Below, piece after piece: positions 1 through 5,830 of a DNA stretch of 6,810 nucleotides (positions are counted from its first letter, which is position 1; every line of letters starts with the position of its first letter). The position numbers and the translations under genes are program-made. Location of the stretch: the NCBI GenBank assembly GCA_023484645.1, contig JAMCZZ010000038.1:1-6810 (forward strand), written 5' to 3'. Source of the stretch: Patescibacteria group bacterium. Its GTDB lineage: Bacteria > Patescibacteria > UBA1384 > XYA2-FULL-43-10 > 1-14-0-10-43-13. Under the pieces are notes generated by a model. The model ran no database searches, was not told where the DNA came from, and saw only the letters and a list, made by a program, of their open reading frames with translations.

Positions 1-1
1 A

Positions 2-772
2 AGTAACGTCGTTGGGAAATATTTTGACACTGGAGAATATGTTCTTTCTGATTCGTATATTTCAGTCATTGAAGCAGTAAAACATGCGGCTTGGACACAG
101 AATTTAAAGCCAGTTTTCTCATGGCTTTCATCCGAAAAATACGAAAAGAACAGGAACGAGTTGCTAGATCTTAAAAAGTATGATGGTGTCATAATTCCTG
201 GCGGCTTCGGTTCTCGTGGAATCGAGGGTAAAATCGCTGTTGCCGGTTTCTGCAGAGAGAATAAAATTCCCTACTTTGGTTTATGCTACGGAATGCAGAT
301 TGCAACAATTGAGTTTGCTAGAAATGTTTGCAATCTAAAAGGAGCGAATTCAGAGGAGATAAATCCAAAGACTCCTCATCCGGTTATACATATTATGCCT
401 GATCAAGCAAAAAAATTAAAAGCAAAAGACTATGGTGGATCAATGCGCTTGGGCTCCTATGATTGCGAACTTCAACCAAGCACAAAATCGTTTGATGCCT
501 ATAAAAGTGCCAAGAATGCAATTTCCGGAGAGCCTCCAGTAATCTCAGAGCGCCACCGTCATCGATACGAATTCAACAATGAATATAAGAAAAAATTGAC
601 CGAAAAAGGCTTGGTTGTTGCAGGATTGAATACTGAAAGAGATTTAGTCGAAATTATAGAACTTAAAAACCACCCTTTCTTTGTCGGAGTACAATTTCAT
701 CCTGAGTTCCAGTCTCGCCTAGGCCGCCCTCATCCACTTTTTTCAGCTTTTATAAATGCCGCTAAAAAATAA
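2..772 (+). CDS. pyrG: CTP synthase, C-terminal glutaminase part (5' truncated)
   Basis: CTP synthase makes CTP from UTP, ATP and glutamine in the cytoplasm, the last step of de novo pyrimidine nucleotide synthesis. Only the last 256 residues are present. The frame is open from base 2, and the N-terminal amidoligase (synthase) domain lies off the left edge. What is visible is the end of the interdomain region (VGKYFDTGEYVLSDSYISVI, typical of the family) and the whole class I glutamine amidotransferase domain. That domain has the PGGFG oxyanion loop, the nucleophile Cys in GLCYGMQ (codon 284-286), the RHRHRYEFN signature near 549-578, and the His and Glu of QFHPEF (codons 698-700 and 704-706). 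The end HPLFSAFINAA matches the usual C-terminus, so the 3' end is intact, with a TAA stop. The TTG at 161 is internal and not a start. It is convergent with the P-type ATPase gene, with about 53 bp between the stops. Identification is very secure. Confidence 0.97.
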   Translation, partial: SNVVGKYFDTGEYVLSDSYISVIEAVKHAAWTQNLKPVFSWLSSEKYEKNRNELLDLKKYDGVIIPGGFGSRGIEGKIAVAGFCRENKIPYFGLCYGMQIATIEFARNVCNLKGANSEEINPKTPHPVIHIMPDQAKKLKAKDYGGSMRLGSYDCELQPSTKSFDAYKSAKNAISGEPPVISERHRHRYEFNNEYKKKLTEKGLVVAGLNTERDLVEIIELKNHPFFVGVQFHPEFQSRLGRPHPLFSAFINAAKK

Positions 773-797
773 ATAGCGAACCAGGCAGTAAGACAAG

Positions 798-841
798 AAC
801 AGCTCGACTATTTGAATACAGTAGCCTAGGCTGTTTTTTTA
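798..841 (+). terminator. Probable intrinsic terminator of pyrG
   Basis: AACAGC at 798-803 pairs with GCTGTT at 830-835 (a further T-G wobble is possible), and the arm runs straight into seven T residues at 834-840. The enclosed 26 nt are long for a terminator loop, but can add a small inner stem (ACT 807-809 with AGT 820-822). It starts 26 bp after the pyrG stop and points the right way. The right arm and T-run also encode the last Lys-Lys-Thr-Ala codons and part of the stop of the opposing ATPase gene. Read from the minus strand there is no comparable U-run, so it probably works mainly for pyrG. Confidence 0.5.
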
Positions 842-3429
842 TGTTTTCTATCCAGTGACCATCGTATTATTTCGGCTGCAAAAAACGATATTATAATGAC
901 AATCAACAGCATGACCACTTCTCCAAAATTGAGAGGAACTATCGAAAACACTGATGAAAAAGGCTTGGCAAAGATTATTAATTGAAGAACTGAAACAGCA
1001 ATAATAGATAATGTCATATATTTATTGGCAAAGAAGCTTTTAATGCTCTGCCAGAATCGCAAAGGCGACCTAATAGAAAAAATGAATACAAGCTGCTGAA
1101 AAACCGCAAAAGTGAATACCAGGGTCCTTGCCTTGTCTACTGAGTAGTGCAGACCATACAGATAAACAAATAATCCCAAAGTAAACCCAACAATGGAGAG
1201 AAGTAGAGCATAAATGATGGGCTGCTTCATAGATTTTCCCAATGCAGAGCGAGGTTTCTCTCTTAGTACATGAAGCGAGGGATTCTCAAAGGCTAAAGCC
1301 AAGGCGGGAAGAGAATCTGTAACCATATTTATCCATAAAATTTGAACTGTTAAAAGTGGAACTGGCAAATCAAAAATAAAGGCTAAGCCAATCAGAAAAA
1401 TTTCGTTGAAACCATTGGAAAGTAAAAAAATTATAGCGTTTCTAATATTGTCGTAGACCGCTCTGCCATATTCGATCGCTGAGATAACTGTTGCATATTT
1501 ATCATCAGACAAGATGATATCTGATGATTCTTTGGCTACATCACTACCCCTTATGCCCATTGCAATACCAGCACTTGCTCTCTTAATGGCAGGGGCATCA
1601 TTTACTCCATCGCCAGTTACAGCCACGGAATAGCCCAATTTTTCAAGCGTTGAAACAATATTTATTTTGTCGGCCGGAGTTACTCTGGCGAATATTTTAA
1701 CCTGCTTTAAAGCTTTTACTAGTTCTTTTTTACCCAGCTTCTCTAAATCACTTCCGCTTATGACCTCATCATCCAACACATTCATGCCCACCTTGTTTGC
1801 AATATATCGAGCCGTTTCAGGATGGTCACCTGTTATCATTATCGGTCTTATCCCAGCTTGGATTGTTTTTTCGATTGCTTCTTTTATTCCTTCAGAGGGT
1901 TCATCCACTAAGCCAAAAAGGCCAACAAAATTTAAGTTCTCCAAAGTACTAAAGGATTTTGAATTCACTTTTCTAGACGCAACCGCAATTACTTTCAGCC
2001 CTTCCTCGCTTAGTTTTGAAGCAGTTTTTTTTATTTCGTCTCGAAGCGATCGTTCAATTTTGCAAAAAGACAGTATTTTTTCTGGTGCACCTTTGGCGAT
2101 GACTTCTTTGTCTCCATTCTGCCTCTGTATTAACACCGCCATAAACTTTTTCTCAGAATCAAAGGGGACTTCCATCAGCCTCTTGTTCAATTTTACTCTA
2201 GTCAATATTCCTTCTCTTAAAGATTTTGCTTTTTCTGCAATCGACACTTCAAGAGGATCTCCAACCAATTCGCCCGTTGCTTTCATATTGATATTTGAAC
2301 AGAGCAAAGCTTTTTCAAAAAGACCTGCCATTAATTTATCTCTTGTATAGGCATCTTCTAATCGAACAACCTTTAAACCCTTGTCAAAAAAAGCAATTGT
2401 GTCCACTGAAAGTAAATTGTTGGTAATTGTTCCCGTTTTATCCGTAGCAATAATATTGGTCGTACCCAATGTTTCAATAACAGCCATCCTTCTGACAATT
2501 GCTTTTCGCTTTGCCATCCTGGACACACCAATCGCCAAAGAAAGGGTTATTATGGTGGGTAAACTTTCCGGAACTGCCCCGATCAACAAGGCGATGGTGA
2601 AAGTTAAAAGTGGTAAAATTTCATAACCGCGATATTGACCCAAGATAAACAATGCCAAAACTATAACCACCGAAATAGCAGTCAAAATTTTACCTAAAAA
2701 CGCAATCTGTTTCTCGAGAGGAGTCTTTTCTTCTGGAGAGGAAACCAATTCTGCGATTCTACCGAACTCTGTCATTTTCCCAATCCCGACTACAATTCCC
2801 CTGCCTCTACCGGCAACAACTAAAGTTGAACCATAGAGCATATTTCTCCGATCAGCCAACGAGGTATCTAATTGGCAAATAGTGTCATATTTTCCCAAAG
2901 GCAACGATTCACCGGTTAGAGAGGCTTCATTTATTCTAAGCGACTGACTTTCGATCACACGTATATCAGCAGGAACAAGATCTCCCTCTTCTAGCACTAT
3001 AATGTCGCCCGGAGTAATGTTTTCGCTATCCACAACTCTGATTTTGGAATCGCGCAAAACCTTGCTTTTAGATTTAAAAGAGCCTTTCAGGTCCTGTAGG
3101 GCCTTTTCAGCTTTAAATTCTTGAAAAAAACCGAGTGCAACGTTGAAAAAAATGATCAAAAGTAATATTAATGATTGAGATAAGCCATCAACAAAATAAG
3201 ATATTATGGCGGCGATAAACAATAGAAAAATAAAGAAATTAGAGAACTGGCTAAGAAGTATTTTCCAGACCGTATTTTCATCGACACTTTCAATAGCATT
3301 TGGGCCATATTTTTGATGACGAAAATAAGCTCTCTTACTTGAAAGTCCCTCCCTTAAGTCAACATTAAAATGACGCTTTACATCAGAAACACTCCACTGA
3401 TGAAATGCGTACACCCTCTCCTTTTGCAT
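826..3429 (-). CDS. P-type (type II) cation-transporting ATPase, Ca2+-ATPase-like
   Basis: An integral membrane pump that uses ATP to move cations. It is complete at 867 residues, close to bacterial SERCA/PMR1-like pumps. Domains in order: cation-ATPase N-terminal domain (about 10-60, with GLS and YGPNAI); M1-M2 (about 55-100); actuator domain with TGES 172-175; M3-M4 (about 245-300) with PESLP 287-291, whose Glu288 matches SERCA Glu309; phosphorylation motif DKTGT with Asp330; nucleotide-binding domain with GDPLE 390-394 and KGAPE 446-450; TGD 533-535; hinge GDGVND 606-611; M5-M10 (about 662-853). M6 has WINMVTD 699-705, keeping Asn701, Thr704 and Asp705 of the Ca2+ site. M5 reads LLSNGFNE, so the usual site-I Asn position appears to be Gly672. 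Substrate (Ca2+, Mn2+ or other) is inferred, not proven. No heavy-metal CPC motif and no KdpB-like layout is seen. No Shine-Dalgarno precedes the ATG. An AAGGAG lies inside codons 3-4, only 3 nt from a GTG at codon 6, too close to prefer that start. The stop is TAG. Confidence 0.95.
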   Translation of the reverse strand: MQKERVYAFHQWSVSDVKRHFNVDLREGLSSKRAYFRHQKYGPNAIESVDENTVWKILLSQFSNFFIFLLFIAAIISYFVDGLSQSLILLLIIFFNVALGFFQEFKAEKALQDLKGSFKSKSKVLRDSKIRVVDSENITPGDIIVLEEGDLVPADIRVIESQSLRINEASLTGESLPLGKYDTICQLDTSLADRRNMLYGSTLVVAGRGRGIVVGIGKMTEFGRIAELVSSPEEKTPLEKQIAFLGKILTAISVVIVLALFILGQYRGYEILPLLTFTIALLIGAVPESLPTIITLSLAIGVSRMAKRKAIVRRMAVIETLGTTNIIATDKTGTITNNLLSVDTIAFFDKGLKVVRLEDAYTRDKLMAGLFEKALLCSNINMKATGELVGDPLEVSIAEKAKSLREGILTRVKLNKRLMEVPFDSEKKFMAVLIQRQNGDKEVIAKGAPEKILSFCKIERSLRDEIKKTASKLSEEGLKVIAVASRKVNSKSFSTLENLNFVGLFGLVDEPSEGIKEAIEKTIQAGIRPIMITGDHPETARYIANKVGMNVLDDEVISGSDLEKLGKKELVKALKQVKIFARVTPADKINIVSTLEKLGYSVAVTGDGVNDAPAIKRASAGIAMGIRGSDVAKESSDIILSDDKYATVISAIEYGRAVYDNIRNAIIFLLSNGFNEIFLIGLAFIFDLPVPLLTVQILWINMVTDSLPALALAFENPSLHVLREKPRSALGKSMKQPIIYALLLSIVGFTLGLFVYLYGLHYSVDKARTLVFTFAVFQQLVFIFSIRSPLRFWQSIKSFFANKYMTLSIIAVSVLQLIIFAKPFSSVFSIVPLNFGEVVMLLIVIIISFFAAEIIRWSLDRKHKKTA

Positions 3430-3435
3430 ACTTTT

Positions 3436-3444
3436 ATTTTAGCA
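3436..3444 (-). promoter_or_regulatory. Putative extended -10 promoter of the ATPase gene
   Basis: On the minus strand the bases read TGCTAAAAT, a TGn extended -10 followed by TAAAAT (3441 down to 3436). A start point 7 nt downstream would be at or next to base 3429, the A of the ATPase ATG, giving a leaderless message. No good -35 hexamer lies 16-18 bp upstream (ATGCCC there), but extended -10 promoters can work without one. AT-rich DNA makes chance matches common, so confidence is moderate. Confidence 0.42.
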
Positions 3445-3453
3445 GAATAGCAC

Positions 3454-3515
3454 CCCGCGGGCATAGCCCCAGAGTATACTGCCAGAGCTTAGACCCTCTG
3501 GTGCATGATACGCAC
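3454..3515. other. Cluster of inverted repeats in the spacer between the VanW gene and the ATPase gene
   Basis: The 109-bp spacer (3430-3538) holds several small dyads. They are the palindrome CCCGCGGG (3454-3461); GGGC/GCCC with a 3-nt loop (3459-3462 with 3466-3469); palindrome AGTATACT (3473-3480); CCAGAG (3482-3487) pairing with CTCTGG (3496-3501) around an 8-nt loop; a second CCAGAG copy at 3469-3474 that could compete for the same partner; and GTGC/GCAC (3501-3504 with 3512-3515). None is followed by a U-run on the minus strand, so this is not a textbook intrinsic terminator for the VanW gene. It could be an RNA 3' end structure, or an operator for the ATPase promoter just downstream. 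It is more GC-rich than the flanking DNA. Function is unknown. Confidence 0.4.
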
Positions 3516-3538
3516 AGAACAAAGAGGGATAAAATACA

Positions 3539-5479
3539 TTAATTTGTTGGAGATGGTGTTTGATTTTCGACAATCGTAGCAGTAGGAGCGGCTTCTGCTT
3601 CTGGTGCCGAAGCAGGAGTTTCCGAGGTAGTCGAGGAGCTGGTTTCCGGTGCAGCTGGCACCGGTTCTGCTGGCGCTGGTTCGCTAGAAGCAGGCGGAGC
3701 CCCTTTTCCTACTAGCCATTTTTCTTGCCAGGGAACATATTTCGAGGTGAATGTTTTTTGTTGCAAAACCTCTTCCCCTTTAGTCACCCTATAATTGAAT
3801 TTTGCCGATGCACCTTGATGAGCGCGCTCAACCAACTTTTGCTCGCCAGGAGCCAAGGTATCGGTCTCGATCATTAAGGGCGGATCAGGATCAGTTATAT
3901 CATAAACTTCTGGATCAGAGAGACTAACTTGGCGGCCATCCTTAGTGCCATAAATATCAAATGTAATTTTTGTCCCAACAACCTTTGATTGAATCAAAAT
4001 ATAGCTTGAATAATTATTCGTAAACTTAAAATCAGGAGCTGGATCATAGATTGTAGCATCCATCCCAACCGGAGGTTCATAATAGCTGACTCGATATTTA
4101 TGATTTTGCCTTTCAGTAATATTTAAACCGGCATTCATGGCCGCCCGAAACAGAGTTGATGAAACTTGGCACAAACCTCCGCCAAATTCAGGCATAGTTC
4201 GGTTTTCTTTTATAACCAATTCTTCCAAGTATCCCGATGACGCATCGATAGCCCCCAGCTTATTTAGAGTGGAAAAAGTTTCCCCAGGTTTAACCAATGT
4301 TCCGTTAATTGCTGCTGCTCCCACCTGGATATTATGTGTCCGATTCGCCGGAGAATTTTTAAAATCTGTTGTGCCTGATCCTACAATTTCGGCAATTCCC
4401 ATAGAAGTGATTGAATCATCTGTGATCTCAGGCTTAAGCAAAGCAACTTTTAGAGTTATTTTTGCAGGATCAGCCGAAACTCCTCTCGATGGCACTCTGG
4501 CGAAAAGAGCGTTTTGTATATCAACTTTTGTTTGAATTTGATCTAAAGTTTTTCCCAATCTGGCCGTTTGAAATACTGTTGCTTTTCCATCTTTTATCGC
4601 CAATTGCGCATTTTGAGCAGAGATGTCAATGCTTTTAGCCAAAGAGGCCGCAAAAATTCCTAAGCGCTCATCATTCATAAATATTTCCATGTCATCACCA
4701 TTCGGCCGTGATTTAATTAGCCCTCCCATGGAATCAGAATCCATCTTAAATTGTTGATCCTCGTATTGCAAGACGAGATCGCCTCCAGCCAATATTTTAT
4801 TAGCTTCCTCTAACCTGCTGTTCGCCTTGTTTTCAGCAATTTGTGGCTTGTATGTTTTCGCAGAGAAATAGATTTCGTTGTTTTTAATTTTAGCGATTTT
4901 TTCGTTTAGATTTGATTTAATCTCATCTTGATCAATTCTACTACCCTCTTTTCGATCTTGAGTGAGATTGAATTTACTATCATTATAGATTAGGGAATAA
5001 TCTTTTTCTGGCTGATCGGTTTGGGAGGAAATTTCTGCAATTTTTTTGTTTAGACTTTCTTCATTTAGGGAAAAAGCGATTTTGTAGTAGTTTTTTGCGA
5101 AGATTGAGTGCAATTGTCTCCAAAATGAGATGAAAATATTACCCTCTCTGCCATATTGCCATATCTGTTTTATGGTTGAATCATTATCATATTGAAGATT
5201 GATATCTGATGGTTTGATTTCAAAAGTTTTTTCTTTCCCATCTGCGTCTTTATATTTGAGTACAATATTTTTTTCGGTAAACTCTTTAGTTCTTTGCTTT
5301 AGTAAGTCCTCTGCTTCTTGTTTAGTCTTGCCCCCCAAGGATACTTCACCGATCTTCTGGTTAAGGTAAATTTTCTTTGCAAAAATAACGGAATAGCCAC
5401 CGAAGAACAGAAAGAATAAAATCAAAATGCCGATAAGACCTAAGATAAAATATTTTAGTATTCTTGTTCTTAATTTCAT
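3539..5479 (-). CDS. VanW-family membrane-anchored protein with peptidoglycan-binding-like repeats
   Basis: A 646-residue, probably extracytoplasmic protein of the cell envelope. A basic N-terminus (Lys2, Arg4, Arg6, Lys9) and one hydrophobic segment (about 10-33) act as an uncleaved anchor; there is no lipobox. Two PG_binding_4-like repeats follow, about 134-213 and 263-352, each with a helix, a SAKTYKP- or TLKVALLKPEIT-type strand and a GSRID / GKTLD turn. The VanW domain spans about 372-495, with PGETFSTLNKLG and the hallmark GGGLCQVS (433-440, Cys437). A G5-like stretch (about 535-590) comes next, then a Pro/Ala/Ser/Thr/Glu-rich tail from 594 to the end without a sorting motif. VanW is named from a vancomycin-resistance cluster, but its biochemical role is not settled. 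No vanA/H/X partners are here, so this is not evidence of resistance. It has its own promoter, no Shine-Dalgarno, and a TAA stop. Confidence 0.92.
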   Translation of the reverse strand: MKLRTRILKYFILGLIGILILFFLFFGGYSVIFAKKIYLNQKIGEVSLGGKTKQEAEDLLKQRTKEFTEKNIVLKYKDADGKEKTFEIKPSDINLQYDNDSTIKQIWQYGREGNIFISFWRQLHSIFAKNYYKIAFSLNEESLNKKIAEISSQTDQPEKDYSLIYNDSKFNLTQDRKEGSRIDQDEIKSNLNEKIAKIKNNEIYFSAKTYKPQIAENKANSRLEEANKILAGGDLVLQYEDQQFKMDSDSMGGLIKSRPNGDDMEIFMNDERLGIFAASLAKSIDISAQNAQLAIKDGKATVFQTARLGKTLDQIQTKVDIQNALFARVPSRGVSADPAKITLKVALLKPEITDDSITSMGIAEIVGSGTTDFKNSPANRTHNIQVGAAAINGTLVKPGETFSTLNKLGAIDASSGYLEELVIKENRTMPEFGGGLCQVSSTLFRAAMNAGLNITERQNHKYRVSYYEPPVGMDATIYDPAPDFKFTNNYSSYILIQSKVVGTKITFDIYGTKDGRQVSLSDPEVYDITDPDPPLMIETDTLAPGEQKLVERAHQGASAKFNYRVTKGEEVLQQKTFTSKYVPWQEKWLVGKGAPPASSEPAPAEPVPAAPETSSSTTSETPASAPEAEAAPTATIVENQTPSPTN

Positions 5480-5488
5480 GGCTATTTA

Positions 5489-5516
5489 ATCATATCCAAC
5501 CTCAAGTTTTTGTCAA
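5489..5516 (-). promoter_or_regulatory. Near-consensus sigma70-type promoter of the VanW gene
   Basis: On the minus strand a perfect -35 TTGACA (5516 down to 5511) is followed after 16 bp by TATGAT (5494 down to 5489), matching the -10 consensus at five of six positions. The expected start point is near 5482-5483, only 3-4 nt before the ATG at 5479. The transcript would thus have almost no leader and no room for a Shine-Dalgarno site. The promoter sits just after the terminator of the upstream gene pair, consistent with a new transcription unit starting here. Confidence 0.78.
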
Positions 5517-5544
5517 ATTAGTTCTCGGTTTTAGGGCCTTTAAT

Positions 5545-5573
5545 AAAAGCTCCTTGGTGAACAAGGGGCTTTT
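5545..5573 (-). terminator. Intrinsic terminator after the hppA / DUF3006 pair
   Basis: Bases 5545-5556 and 5562-5573 form a 12-bp stem (eleven Watson-Crick pairs and one T-G) around a 5-nt loop. On the minus strand it reads AAAAGCCCCTTG, loop TTCAC, CAAGGAGCTTTT and then ATT. It begins 5 nt beyond the stop codon of the 78-codon gene. The A-run on one side and T-run on the other would let it act in both directions, though only minus-strand genes flank it. Confidence 0.85.
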
Positions 5574-5578
5574 AAAAT

Positions 5579-5815
5579 TCAATTGCTATTCAAAATTTCG
5601 TTGATAATCTCTTTTGCAGTTTTTTCCATCATTTCGCTGTGATTTTTTTCAGTTGCAATAGTTACCACTATGGAATCATCGAGTTTTGATTCTTTCGGAA
5701 GCAATTTTTTTGCTACAAAAAATTCTTCTTCTTCGTACTTTAAAATTACATTTTTTCCATCAAAACGATCAATAACCATTTTAACAGAAATAGAGTCTTT
5801 TTGTCGGCGGTCCAT
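5579..5815 (-). CDS. Small DUF3006-like protein
   Basis: A 78-residue acidic cytoplasmic protein with no signal peptide or membrane segment. Residues 13-54 (MVIDRFDG, then KNVILKYEEEEFFV, then KKLLPKESKLDDSIVVTI) match the pattern of the DUF3006 family: a short beta-rich fold that opens with a VIDR.-G motif and has a LP..-..GD-like turn. The C-terminal part (about 56-77) looks like a charged helix. The family's function is unknown. The core normally begins right at the VIDR strand, so Met13 (5777-5779) is a plausible alternative start; neither ATG has a Shine-Dalgarno. It lies 15 bp after the hppA stop and ends just before a strong terminator, so it is almost surely co-transcribed with hppA. 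The stop codon is TGA. Confidence 0.75.
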   Translation of the reverse strand: MDRRQKDSISVKMVIDRFDGKNVILKYEEEEFFVAKKLLPKESKLDDSIVVTIATEKNHSEMMEKTAKEIINEILNSN

Positions 5816-5830
5816 ATTTTTTAGACAAGT

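Noticed and set aside
161..163. TTG as a start codon for a short amidotransferase
   Set aside because: The same frame is open back to base 2 and encodes typical CTP synthase sequence, so this is an internal Leu codon of a truncated pyrG.
717..831. Two copies of the palindrome GCCTAGGC (717-724 and 824-831)
   Set aside because: One is inside pyrG codons and the other inside the terminator and ATPase end. Two 8-mers 107 bp apart are weak evidence for a site, and no third copy was seen.
1667..2626. Two plus-strand open frames (1667-2350 and 2381-2626) inside the ATPase gene
   Set aside because: They lie antisense to a full-length, motif-rich P-type ATPase and their translations show no family features.
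3414..3424. AAGGAG followed by GTG as an alternative ATPase start at codon 6
   Set aside because: The spacing of 3 nt is too short for normal initiation, and the upstream ATG has a well-placed extended -10.
3646..3664. Inverted repeat CCGGTGC / GCACCGG with a 5-nt loop
   Set aside because: It lies in the Pro/Ala codons of the VanW tail, where GC-rich low-complexity codons easily form dyads, and no U-run follows on the coding strand.
4137..4535. Plus-strand open frame of 132 codons
   Set aside because: Antisense to the conserved VanW domain, with no recognisable protein features.
3539..5479. Vancomycin resistance gene cluster
   Set aside because: Only a VanW-family domain is present; no VanS/R, VanH, ligase or VanX genes are nearby, and VanW proteins are widespread without resistance.
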